This document shows positions 33,586-42,351 of a stretch of DNA of 64,000 nucleotides, piece by piece. A program made the position numbers and the translations under genes. The notes beneath the pieces are model-generated. The model saw only the letters and a list, made by a program, of their open reading frames with translations, did not search any database and was not told the DNA's origin. The stretch comes from Paenibacillus sp. (lineage in GTDB: Bacteria > Bacillota > Bacilli > Paenibacillales > YIM-B00363). The stretch is from the NCBI RefSeq assembly GCF_035645195.1, contig NZ_DASQNA010000014.1, positions 1-64,000 of the forward strand, read 5' to 3'. The stretch's first letter is position 1; every line of letters starts with the position of its first letter.

Positions 33586-35205
33586 ATGACTAGGATAGTC
33601 AATCCGATCCTTAGGGGTTTTAATCCGGACCCGTCAATTCTCCGCGTAGGTGACGACTATTATATCGCCACCTCGACGTTTGAATGGTTTCCAGGCGTTC
33701 AAATTCACCATTCTCGCGACCTATGTAATTGGCGTCTGTTGACGCATCCGCTCACACGCAAAAGCCAGCTGGATATGATCGGAAACCCCAGTTCAGGAGG
33801 GATATGGGCGCCTTGCCTAAGTTATAGCGACGGGATGTTTTACCTGGTGTACACCGATGTGAAAAGTCATTTAGGGCCTTTCAAAGACACCCATAATTAC
33901 TTGGTAACCGCCGCAGACATTTTGGGGCCTTGGTCGGAGCCGGTTTACCTGAACAGCAGCGGATTTGATCCGTCACTGTTCCATGACGATGACGGGCGTA
34001 AGTGGCTGCTTAATATGGTTTGGGATCACCGGAAAGGCCGAAATCGTTTCGGCGGTATACTGATACAGGAATACGATCCGGGAAAGCAAAAGCTAATTGG
34101 ACCGATCCATAATATTTTCCGCGGCACGTCACTTGGTTTGACGGAAGGTCCCCATCTTTACAAACGCGGAGGCTACTATTATTTGCTGACTGCGGAAGGG
34201 GGGACACGTTGGAATCATGCGGTGACGATGGCGCGGTCAAGGACGCTTCTGGGACCATATGAAGTCGATCCTATGAACCCTATTCTCACTTCCAAAGACA
34301 ACGCCGATCTGCCGTTACAGCGGGCAGGTCATGCAGACTTGGTAGAGACCCCCAATGGCGAGTGGTATATGGTGCATCTGTGCGGCCGTCCGCTGACCTC
34401 ATCGCGAATGTGCAACCTTGGACGCGAGACCGCCATTCAGAAGGTCGAGTGGACGCCGGAAGGCTGGCTGAGGCTGGCAGGCGGCGGGAACGAGCCGCGC
34501 ACCGAGGTCGACGGACCTACATTGCCGGAGCATCCGTTCGACGAACCCGTCCATGGAACCGGAGTCGATCACTTCGACGAACAGTCTCTCGGGATTCATT
34601 GGAATACACTGCGCGAGCCTGCCGATGAGACCTGGCTGTCGTTGCGGGAAAGACCTGGCTTCCTGCGGCTTCGCGGCAGGGAATCGTTCTCCTCCATGCA
34701 CGGCCAGAGCCTTGTCGCGCGCCGTCAGCAGTCGTTCGTCGCCGAGGCCGAAACCGTGGTCGAGTTCGAGCCCGAAACCTATCAGCAAATGGCCGGCCTC
34801 GTGTACTATTATAACGCGAAGAACTGGTATTATCTTCGAGTCAGCCGTGACGAGTCGCTCGGCAAAAGCTTAACACTGATGGTGAGCGATCAAGGCCAAT
34901 ACGATGAGCCGCTAGAGCGTGAGGTTTCCGTCGAAGGCTGGCAGCGCGTGTACCTGAAACTGACGCTTGAGCACGAACGGGCGCAATTTCTTTACTCCGC
35001 TGATGGTCATGCATGGACGGCTATCGGACCTATACTGGACGCCGGACGAATGTCCGATGAGAACGCTGAAGCGAAGCGCGGAGGCTTTCTGCTGGATCAA
35101 GGTTTCACCGGCGCCTTCGTCGGCGTTTGCGTACAGGATTTAAGCGGTGCCCGGATACCGGCAGACTTCGATTATTTTGCTTACCGCGAGGAGAAAATTA
35201 TCTGA
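33586..35205 (+). CDS. Beta-xylosidase, GH43 (subfamily 11 type)
   Basis: The 539-residue protein is an intracellular 1,4-beta-xylosidase type enzyme: a five-bladed propeller (1-310) with base Asp15 in GFNPDPSIL, Asp128 in GFDPSLFHDDDG and acid Glu187 in LTEGPHLYK, then a concanavalin-like C-terminal domain (about 330-539; AGLVYYYNAKNWYYLRVSRD). These residues sit where they do in characterised GH43 xylosidases. It lacks a signal peptide. With GH51 it points to arabinoxylo-oligosaccharide as the imported substrate. The start abuts the preceding stop codon; GGGGCGAGG lies upstream. Last gene before a terminator. Confidence 0.94.
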   Translation: MTRIVNPILRGFNPDPSILRVGDDYYIATSTFEWFPGVQIHHSRDLCNWRLLTHPLTRKSQLDMIGNPSSGGIWAPCLSYSDGMFYLVYTDVKSHLGPFKDTHNYLVTAADILGPWSEPVYLNSSGFDPSLFHDDDGRKWLLNMVWDHRKGRNRFGGILIQEYDPGKQKLIGPIHNIFRGTSLGLTEGPHLYKRGGYYYLLTAEGGTRWNHAVTMARSRTLLGPYEVDPMNPILTSKDNADLPLQRAGHADLVETPNGEWYMVHLCGRPLTSSRMCNLGRETAIQKVEWTPEGWLRLAGGGNEPRTEVDGPTLPEHPFDEPVHGTGVDHFDEQSLGIHWNTLREPADETWLSLRERPGFLRLRGRESFSSMHGQSLVARRQQSFVAEAETVVEFEPETYQQMAGLVYYYNAKNWYYLRVSRDESLGKSLTLMVSDQGQYDEPLEREVSVEGWQRVYLKLTLEHERAQFLYSADGHAWTAIGPILDAGRMSDENAEAKRGGFLLDQGFTGAFVGVCVQDLSGARIPADFDYFAYREEKII

Positions 35206-35217
35206 TTTGGAGAACTA

Positions 35218-35265
35218 CGACCCGGAGAGACGCTATGGAATAGCGGCCTCTCGCGGGTCGTTTTT
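35218..35265 (+). terminator. Terminator of the arabinoxylan operon
   Basis: A long stem CGACCC..GAGAG..CGCTAT / ATAGCG..CTCTC..GGGTCG followed by five T, 13 bases behind the GH43 stop codon. Confidence 0.92.
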
Positions 35266-35312
35266 CATGAAGAAGGTCAATGGTAGAAATCAGCACAGGA
35301 AGAAGTCGAAGA

Positions 35313-35341
35313 TTCGCTAGCGGAAATGAAAACCCTATCAT
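35313..35341 (+). promoter_or_regulatory. Candidate promoter of the second YesMN operon
   Basis: TTCGCT (35313-35318) and TATCAT (35336-35341) are 17 bases apart, about 57 bases before the kinase start codon. The match is moderate. Confidence 0.35.
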
Positions 35342-35397
35342 ATCATGAGTAGAATGAGAAACCTATGTTCTCTCGGTACTGATGAGGAGGATTTTAC

Positions 35398-37134
35398 ATG
35401 CGAAAGCTTTTCCACTCCCTGAACTCGATCCGATTCAAATTGGTGGCGAGCGGTTTGCTGGTCACCGTGCCGCTCATCGTTCTCCTATTCTATAACAATT
35501 ATTACGCGATTCACGTCGTCCGCGACCAAGTCGCGAATTCGAACAAAAACATGATGTCGCTATACATGCGGGAGATCGATAACGGGCTGGAGGACGTAGA
35601 CCGATACTTGATGTCCCTTGTTTCTTCGGATATTGATGTGCAAATCTTGGATATGCCTCAAAATTCGGATGAATACATCATGTCGAAATTAAGAATGTCG
35701 GAAAAATTAACAAACAACCTCTTGATCTACAAGACGGACGCGTTTTTCGTATACTCGATTCCCGACGACGATTTGATGGACATTGTGGACGGACGAATCG
35801 ACTTGACCGAGAAAGAAACCATTCGAAAATTTATTCGGGACGGAGCGCGTTCGAATCCGGAAGGGACCGGGGCTCGTAACCTGGGGTGGTTTACCGCGAA
35901 TATCGACGGCCAGTTTTATCTCATGCGTACGATGCGAGTAGGGGATACGCTTGTCGGGGCGTGGGTCAAAGCCGATACGTTGATGCTGCCGCTCTCGTTG
36001 ATTCATTTCGGCGAAAACGGCGGTTCCTTGCTGTTAAGCGAAACCGGCGAAGTGATGATCCAAACGAATCGAGTAAATACGGAAGGGATTTCGTTCCACA
36101 AAGACATGGACAACCATTATCTTGTGGGGGGGAGCGAGCGCTATCTCGTGGTCGGAGAACGATCCCGCGTCGGGAACTTCAGCCTCGTGGCGCTCATTCC
36201 GAATTCCGTCATTCTTCAAAATTTGCCTTACTTGAACAAAGTGGTGTTTATCATTTCCGCCTTGGGCTTTATTTTGCTGCCGGGGTATCTGATCTTCTTA
36301 AGGAGAACGCTGCTCATCCCTCTACGGAAAATCGAATCCGTCATGAAGCGAATCGGGGAGGGGAACGTGAAGTTCCGCGTCGAGCCGTACCCGACGTCGA
36401 ATGAATTCATGCTGGTGAACAAGACATTCAATCGGATGATGGCTCAAATCGAAGAGCTGAAAATCAGCGTTTACGAAGAGCAATTGAGCAAGCATAAAGC
36501 GGAGCTTCAGCATTTGCAATTGCAAATCAAACCCCACTTTTTCATGAATACGCTTTCGATCATCTACAACCTAGCTTTGGCGAAAAACTACGAGAACATC
36601 AAGGAAATGAGCCTGCTGCTCGTAAAATATTTCCGGTACATGTTCCGAAGCAACCTCACGTTCGTCCCGTTGATGGAAGAGTTGGACCATGTCCGCAACT
36701 ACGCTAGGATCCACGAGCTGCGCTTTCAACAGGACTTGCAATGCGAAATGCTTCTTCCCGAAGAATTGGACAAGATCCACGTTCCTCCGCTGTTGATTCA
36801 GACGTTTGTCGAAAATGCCATGAAGCACGCCGTTTCGCTGGATCATTCGCTCCGGATCGCCATCGAGATTCGAACGGAAAATTCGGGACAAGAATCTTAT
36901 ATCCAAATCGCGATTCGGGATAACGGCAAAGGCTTCAAAGAAGAGGTCCTGCGCGAGCTGCGCCACGGCAACCGGATCGTCGACGAGCAAGGGGAGCATA
37001 TCGGGATCTGGAACGTGTGGCATCGCATGCGCCTACTTTACGGAGATAAAGCTCGGCTTGCTTTTTCCAACGCGCTGCCGCAAGGGGCCGTCGTGGAAAT
37101 CAGCTTGCCTTTGCAATTAGAAACGGAAGCTTAA
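35398..37134 (+). CDS. YesM-type sensor histidine kinase (second locus)
   Basis: The 578-residue kinase has a membrane helix at about 13-33, an extracellular sensor (about 35-275), a second helix (about 280-302), HAMP (about 303-355), a His_kinase domain with LQLQIKPHFFMNTLSIIYNL, and an ATPase domain with VENAMKHAV, IRDNGKGF and GIWNVWHRMRL. It is the likely sensor for the substrate of the downstream importer. GAGGAGG precedes ATG 35398. The regulator follows after 12 bases. Proteins of this group often sense the sugar-loaded binding protein or the sugar itself. Confidence 0.92.
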   Translation: MRKLFHSLNSIRFKLVASGLLVTVPLIVLLFYNNYYAIHVVRDQVANSNKNMMSLYMREIDNGLEDVDRYLMSLVSSDIDVQILDMPQNSDEYIMSKLRMSEKLTNNLLIYKTDAFFVYSIPDDDLMDIVDGRIDLTEKETIRKFIRDGARSNPEGTGARNLGWFTANIDGQFYLMRTMRVGDTLVGAWVKADTLMLPLSLIHFGENGGSLLLSETGEVMIQTNRVNTEGISFHKDMDNHYLVGGSERYLVVGERSRVGNFSLVALIPNSVILQNLPYLNKVVFIISALGFILLPGYLIFLRRTLLIPLRKIESVMKRIGEGNVKFRVEPYPTSNEFMLVNKTFNRMMAQIEELKISVYEEQLSKHKAELQHLQLQIKPHFFMNTLSIIYNLALAKNYENIKEMSLLLVKYFRYMFRSNLTFVPLMEELDHVRNYARIHELRFQQDLQCEMLLPEELDKIHVPPLLIQTFVENAMKHAVSLDHSLRIAIEIRTENSGQESYIQIAIRDNGKGFKEEVLRELRHGNRIVDEQGEHIGIWNVWHRMRLLYGDKARLAFSNALPQGAVVEISLPLQLETEA

Positions 37135-37146
37135 GGGGGAACGGCA

Positions 37147-38745
37147 ATGACTCGATTGCTGATCGTGGACGATGAACCGTTCATCGTGAATGGCCTGAAG
37201 ACCGCGGTGGATTGGGGGAACATCGGGGTCTCCGCCGTGCTGACGGCGAATAACGCTAGACAGGCGAAAGAAGTGTTCAACGACCGTAAACCGGACATTA
37301 TGATTTGCGATATTGAAATGCCGGAAGAAAGCGGATTGGACCTGCTGGCCTGGGTGAAGGAGCATTTCCCTTCGACGGAGTCGATTTTCCTAACTTGTCA
37401 TGCCGATTTTTCCTTTGCTCGTAAAGCTATCGAATTGGGCAGCTCGGATTACATTCTGAAGCCCGTGCCGCCCGAAACATTGGAATCGGCCGTTCTGAAG
37501 GTGATGGAGAAAATTCGCAAGCAGAACCGGTTGGCGGAACAAAGCCAATCTTGGGTACAGCATCATCCGCTGTTCATCGAACGATTCTGGCTTGATTTGG
37601 TGCAGCTCGTCGTCCCTCCGACCGAGGCGGCGGCGCGCCAGGTTATCAAGGAACGGAAAATTCCTTTCGACGAGGACATGCGGGTTTGGCCGGTGCTCAT
37701 TCACGTTCAGAGATGGCATAAGAAGATCCTGCAGCGCGACGAGAAAATTTTGGAGTATGCGCTCAAGAACGTCGCCGAAGAGAAGCTCCGCGATCTGGGC
37801 GCGAAGGTGAACGTCATCACGCTGGAAAGCCGTAAAATGTTGGCCTTGATCGAAGTGAAGCCGGATTCTCCCATTCGCCGGGAACAGTTACGAGATTTGT
37901 TCGAGTCGTACATCCAATCTTGCCGACCTTACTTCTACTGCGATATCTCGTGCTACGTCGGCAACATCTCGCCTATTCACGAAATTGCGAAACAGACGAA
38001 ACAGCTCCTTACGTTGCAGGCCAATAATGTCGCTTACAACAATCATGTTTTCCTAGAAGATCATCCGTCCGAACAGCTCGGCACGATCCCCATGCCGGAC
38101 ATGAAAATCTGGTATGTCATGCTCGCCAAGGGTTCGAAGACGGGGCTCATTTCCGAAGCGGAGCAATACTTGAACGCGCTGAAAAACCGCTCGGGATGCG
38201 ATGCGCGGTCGCTCAGTCATTTTCATCAAAATTTCTTGCAAATCCTATACACGTTCTTGCAGCAAAAAAATATCGAAGCTCGGCAGTTGTTTCATGACGC
38301 CACGTCCGCCGAATTGTCCGATCGAGCCATGCATTCCATCTCGGATATGCTGCAATGGGTCAAACACGTAACGGATAAAGCCATCGGTCAGGTCCAAGAA
38401 ATCGAACAGTCGCACTCCGTCGTGGAGAAAGCGCGCCGTTACATCGAAAGCCGTCTGGACCAAGAGTTGAGCCGGGAAGCGTTGGCGTCCCAATTTTATT
38501 TGAACCCCGATTACATGGATCGCTTGTTCAAGAAAGAAACGGGAATGTCCATGAAAGAGTATATGCTGAACGAACGGCTTCGCATCTCGGCGGAATTGCT
38601 TCAGAAAACCGATTTGCCCGTCACGGAAATCGCCATGCAAGTCGGGTATACGAGTCTTTCCGCATTTACGCGACTATTCAAGAAACATACCGATCTCAAC
38701 CCGAGCGACTACCGTCAGAAGCACAAAGCGGGCAGGTCGAAGTAA
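37147..38745 (+). CDS. YesN-type response regulator (second locus)
   Basis: The 532-residue regulator has a receiver with LIVDDEPFIVNGL, acceptor Asp54 in IMICDIEMPEESG and Lys in DYILKPV; a central region of unknown fold; and an AraC HTH at about 430-525 (LSREALASQFYLNPDYMDRL, then VTEIAMQVGYTSLSAFTRLF). GGGGGAACG precedes the ATG. The AraC domain is the natural candidate for binding the promoter element at 38752 and 48852, just downstream and at the far end of the locus (inference). Confidence 0.93.
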   Translation: MTRLLIVDDEPFIVNGLKTAVDWGNIGVSAVLTANNARQAKEVFNDRKPDIMICDIEMPEESGLDLLAWVKEHFPSTESIFLTCHADFSFARKAIELGSSDYILKPVPPETLESAVLKVMEKIRKQNRLAEQSQSWVQHHPLFIERFWLDLVQLVVPPTEAAARQVIKERKIPFDEDMRVWPVLIHVQRWHKKILQRDEKILEYALKNVAEEKLRDLGAKVNVITLESRKMLALIEVKPDSPIRREQLRDLFESYIQSCRPYFYCDISCYVGNISPIHEIAKQTKQLLTLQANNVAYNNHVFLEDHPSEQLGTIPMPDMKIWYVMLAKGSKTGLISEAEQYLNALKNRSGCDARSLSHFHQNFLQILYTFLQQKNIEARQLFHDATSAELSDRAMHSISDMLQWVKHVTDKAIGQVQEIEQSHSVVEKARRYIESRLDQELSREALASQFYLNPDYMDRLFKKETGMSMKEYMLNERLRISAELLQKTDLPVTEIAMQVGYTSLSAFTRLFKKHTDLNPSDYRQKHKAGRSK

Positions 38746-38751
38746 GGCAAA

Positions 38752-38800
38752 CGAAAGGTCGAGTTCGGGTGAGCGGGACTCTCCCTTCGAATCTTATAAT
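38752..38800 (+). promoter_or_regulatory. YesN-type activator site and promoter, copy 1
   Basis: CGAAAGGTCGAGTT (38752-38765), then CGGGTGAG to 38773, precedes TATAAT (38795-38800) with no recognisable -35. The same block with two changes stands at 48852 with identical spacing. It drives the binding-protein gene. Confidence 0.75.
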
Positions 38801-38840
38801 CGAACTAGAAACACAACATACCTGATCAAGGGGGAGTACC

Positions 38841-40382
38841 GTGAAAGCGTTTAAAAAGAGATGGTTGTTTGGACTTATCGCTGGTCTAACCGCGCTGACC
38901 GCCTGCACTTCCGGCAATTCGTCGTCGTCCGACACGAGCGGTTCGAGTTCGCCAGCCGCTGGCATCGAGTCGGAGCAGCCGTCGGCGGCTCCGGAAGAAA
39001 CTTATGAGCTGAACATGGCCTTCCCGATCTTCGGCCCCGTACCCGCGAATATGCCGGACGTGGAGCAAGCGATCAGCGAGATCACGAAACAAAAAATCAA
39101 CGCGACCGTCAAGCTGACGCCGATCAGCATTGGCGCCTGGGCCCAGCAATCTAATCTGATGCTGACGAGCGGGGAAAAGGTGGACCTGATTCTCGTGCTC
39201 GGGCGCGATTTAACCTCGTTGGTTGCCAAGGGACAGCTGCATGAACTGGACGCCTTGCTGAACGATCACGGCAAAGAGCTCACGGCAGCGTTCGATCCGC
39301 AGTACTTGAAAGCGACCATGGTCGGCGGCAGCACGTACGCCGTGCCTTCGTTAAGAGAAATGGCGGTCGATTATGGATTGTCCATCCTGAAAAGTTATGT
39401 AGACAAATACAATATCGATCCGGCTTCTATTAAAACGCTGGACGATTTGGACGGCATGTTCCAAACAATCAAAGCAGGCGAGCCGAACCTGCCGGCCATT
39501 CTCGTGCCGCAGTCGGTCGGCATCTCCTTCCTGGACAGCTACAGATGGTTCGACCCGCTGGGAGACGGCATCGGCGTGCTGCCGAATTTCGACGGCGGCT
39601 TGACGGTCGCCAACCTCTACGAAACGCCGGAATACGCGGCATTCGTGAAGAAGATGCGCGAATGGTATCAGGCGGGATATATCATGAAGGATGCCGCGAC
39701 GACCAAGGATAACGGCAACGCATTGATCAATGCAGGCAAAGGGATCGCTCGCTTCTCGAACTTGAAGCCGGGATACGAAAGACAGGCAGCGATCGAGTAC
39801 GGAGAACCTGCGACCGTCATTCGGATGACGAAAGTGTACGCGACCACTTCGACGGTCGCCGGTATTAACTGGGGCATTCCGCACAGCGCGGAGAAGCCGG
39901 ACAAATCGATGCAGTTCCTGAACCTCCTGTACTCCGACAAAGAGATTATCAACCTGCTCGATTGGGGCATCGAAGGCAAAGATTACGTGAAAAAGTCCGA
40001 CAATATTATCGCTTATCCGGAAGGCGTCACCGCCGAGACCGTCGTCTACAACCTGAATCAGGGCTGGATGTTCGGCAATCAGCTGCTGTCCTACATCTTC
40101 GAAGGCGAAGACCCGGATCTGTGGAAGAAGATGGAGGAGCATAACGCAAGCGCCATCAAATCTCCGGCACTCGGTTTTACGTTCGACCCGAGTCCGGTGA
40201 AAACGGAATTCGCCGCGGTCACGAACGTCATTAACCAATACAAGCTTCCGCTCGAGACAGGAAGCGTGGATCCGGACAAAATGCTGCCGGAGTTTATCAA
40301 CAAGCTGAAAACTTCCGGCATCGACAAAGTCATCGCCGAGAAGCAGAAGCAGTTGGATGAGTGGAAGGCACAAAACCAATAA
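38841..40382 (+). CDS. Extracellular solute-binding lipoprotein (second locus)
   Basis: The 513-residue lipoprotein has an N-terminal basic-hydrophobic signal with lipobox ALTACTSG and a Ser-rich linker. The body is a family-1 type binding fold, with INATVKLTPI, GEKVDLILVLGRDLTSLVA and GINWGIPHSAEKPDKSMQFL. It is shorter than, and poorly similar to, the first locus lipoprotein, so the ligand probably differs. GTG 38841 follows AAGGGGGAG. A perfect hairpin behind the gene separates it from the permeases. It is expressed from the YesN-type promoter just upstream. Confidence 0.9.
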   Translation: MKAFKKRWLFGLIAGLTALTACTSGNSSSSDTSGSSSPAAGIESEQPSAAPEETYELNMAFPIFGPVPANMPDVEQAISEITKQKINATVKLTPISIGAWAQQSNLMLTSGEKVDLILVLGRDLTSLVAKGQLHELDALLNDHGKELTAAFDPQYLKATMVGGSTYAVPSLREMAVDYGLSILKSYVDKYNIDPASIKTLDDLDGMFQTIKAGEPNLPAILVPQSVGISFLDSYRWFDPLGDGIGVLPNFDGGLTVANLYETPEYAAFVKKMREWYQAGYIMKDAATTKDNGNALINAGKGIARFSNLKPGYERQAAIEYGEPATVIRMTKVYATTSTVAGINWGIPHSAEKPDKSMQFLNLLYSDKEIINLLDWGIEGKDYVKKSDNIIAYPEGVTAETVVYNLNQGWMFGNQLLSYIFEGEDPDLWKKMEEHNASAIKSPALGFTFDPSPVKTEFAAVTNVINQYKLPLETGSVDPDKMLPEFINKLKTSGIDKVIAEKQKQLDEWKAQNQ

Positions 40383-40392
40383 GCAAGCGTGA

Positions 40393-40422
40393 ACGGCCCG
40401 GTCGGTTCGCCGACCGGGCCGT
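40393..40422 (+). other. Perfect UUCG-capped hairpin behind binding-protein gene
   Basis: A 13-bp perfect stem, ACGGCCCGGTCGG with its complement, closed by a TTCG tetraloop and lacking a T tract. Such structures protect upstream mRNA from 3' exonucleases, which would give excess binding protein over permease. Confidence 0.75.
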
Positions 40423-40454
40423 AACTACAAAAGAGAAGCGAGGAGGGAGTCAGG

Positions 40455-41387
40455 GTGGGGAATGCTGCGGTTCGAAAGCGCTGGCTGATCCTGAAATCGT
40501 TCGCGCCGCTGTATTTGCTGACGATTCCGGGATTGCTGTATTTGCTCATTAACAATTACCTTCCCATGTTCGGTTTAGTGATCGCCTTCAAAGACGTCAA
40601 TTTCAGCAAAGGGATTTTCGCCAGCGACTGGATCGGGTTTCGAAATTTCGAATACTTGTTTCGGTCCAGCGACGCCTACATTATTACTCGCAACACGATT
40701 CTTTATAACGCTGTGTTTATATTGCTAAATCTCGTCGTAGCGGTAGGCGTCGCCATTCTTCTGAACGAAATCAAAAACAAGCTGATGGCTCGATTTTACC
40801 AAAGCGTCGTTCTCTTGCCGTATCTAATCTCGATGGTCATCGTGAGCTACCTCGGTTACGCATTTCTTAGCATGGACAACGGCTTTATGAATAAGACGGT
40901 GCTTCCTTTCTTTGGGATGGAAGGGGTTTCGTGGTATAACGAGGCTGCGTATTGGCCTTACATCCTAACCTTCGTTCACACTTGGAAAGGTGCAGGATTC
41001 CTATGCGTGGTTTATTTGGCGGCCATCATCGGCATCGATCAGGAATATTACGAGGCCGCGACGTTGGACGGGGCGTCCAAATGGCAGCAAATCCGCTTCA
41101 TCACGATTCCGTTAATTACGCCGGTCATCATCATGATGACGCTGCTCGCGATCGGACGAATTTTTTACTCGGACTTCGGTTTGTTTTACCAAGTTCCAAT
41201 GGATTCGGGTTCGCTGTTTAACGTAACGAACGTGATCGACACGTACGTTTATAGGGGATTGATTCAGCTGGGAGACATCGGCATGTCTTCGGCGGCAGGC
41301 ATGTACCAGTCGCTGGTCGGTTTCGTCCTCGTCTTGTTCTCCAATTATGTCGTACGCAAAATCAACCGGGAGAATGCGCTCTTCTAA
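40455..41387 (+). CDS. ABC transporter permease (LplB-like, second locus)
   Basis: The 310-residue permease has six helices, an N-terminal APLYLLTIPGLLYLLINNYL segment and the EAA loop YYEAATLDGASKWQQIRFI (about 198-216). It belongs to the LplB group of carbohydrate permeases. GTG 40455 is the start, with AGGAGGGAG upstream. It works with the next permease; the ATPase is not encoded here. Confidence 0.92.
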   Translation: MGNAAVRKRWLILKSFAPLYLLTIPGLLYLLINNYLPMFGLVIAFKDVNFSKGIFASDWIGFRNFEYLFRSSDAYIITRNTILYNAVFILLNLVVAVGVAILLNEIKNKLMARFYQSVVLLPYLISMVIVSYLGYAFLSMDNGFMNKTVLPFFGMEGVSWYNEAAYWPYILTFVHTWKGAGFLCVVYLAAIIGIDQEYYEAATLDGASKWQQIRFITIPLITPVIIMMTLLAIGRIFYSDFGLFYQVPMDSGSLFNVTNVIDTYVYRGLIQLGDIGMSSAAGMYQSLVGFVLVLFSNYVVRKINRENALF

Positions 41388-41400
41388 GGAGGTTCCGCAG

Positions 41401-42297
41401 ATGAATCATAACAGCGAGACAAGAGCATGGCAGTGGGCGGGGCATTCCGTTCTCCTCTTGTATTCGGCGGCATGTGTGCTTCCATTCCTGCTGCTGTTCA
41501 TGTCTTCCATATCGGACGAGAACACGATCATGCAGAACGGTTATTCCTTTCTGCCGGAGAAGTACAGCTTGGACGCGTACCGTTATTTATGGAATGAATC
41601 GACGGATATATTCCGAGCATACGGGATTACGATTCTCATTACGGTGGTAGGGACTGCGGTCAGTCTGGCCATCACGTCCATGCTCGCTTACCCGATCTCG
41701 AGAAGAGATCTGCCCTACCGTAACCCGCTTGCTTTCTACGTGTTCTTCACGATGTTGTTTAACGGCGGACTCGTTCCGACGTATTACATCTACACCCAGG
41801 TGTTCGACCTGAAAAATACGCTGGGGGCGCTGCTCATACCGGGGCTGCTGATGAACGGCTTTAATGTGCTGCTGATGAGGACGTTCTTCATGACGACGAT
41901 CCCTCCGGCCATTCTGGAATCGGCGAAAATCGACGGCGCCGGAGAAATCCGAATTTTTTACAAGATCGTGCTGCCGCTGTCGCTTCCGATCTTGGCGACG
42001 ATCGGGCTGTTCCAGGCCATCGCCTATTGGAACGACTGGTTTAACGGTTTGATTTACATTACGAATCCGAAGCTGTTCAGCCTGCAAAATATTTTGAACC
42101 GCATTATGACGGATATCCAGTTTTTGTCGACGGATCCGTCGCTCAGCGCGCGAGCCTCCGGTTCGATGATGAATTTGCCGTCGGCTACGTTCCGGATGGC
42201 GATCGTGGTGATCGGGGTCATCCCGATTTTGCTCGCGTATCCGTTCTTTCAGAAGTATTTCGTCAAGGGGATCACGATCGGAGCAGTGAAAGGCTGA
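41401..42297 (+). CDS. ABC transporter permease (LplC/YtcP-like, second locus)
   Basis: The 298-residue permease has six helices, the EAA loop LESAKIDGAGEIRIFYKIVL (about 176-195) and the family C-terminus FFQKYFVKGITIGAVKG. ATG 41401 follows AAGGAGG at eight bases; longer readings start inside the previous gene. It forms the membrane channel with the permease encoded 13 bases upstream. Confidence 0.92.
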   Translation: MNHNSETRAWQWAGHSVLLLYSAACVLPFLLLFMSSISDENTIMQNGYSFLPEKYSLDAYRYLWNESTDIFRAYGITILITVVGTAVSLAITSMLAYPISRRDLPYRNPLAFYVFFTMLFNGGLVPTYYIYTQVFDLKNTLGALLIPGLLMNGFNVLLMRTFFMTTIPPAILESAKIDGAGEIRIFYKIVLPLSLPILATIGLFQAIAYWNDWFNGLIYITNPKLFSLQNILNRIMTDIQFLSTDPSLSARASGSMMNLPSATFRMAIVVIGVIPILLAYPFFQKYFVKGITIGAVKG

Positions 42298-42351
42298 CGC
42301 TTGCATGCGAGAGTGCCGGAACAGAAATCTAATGTCGCGGGAGGAATGGCA

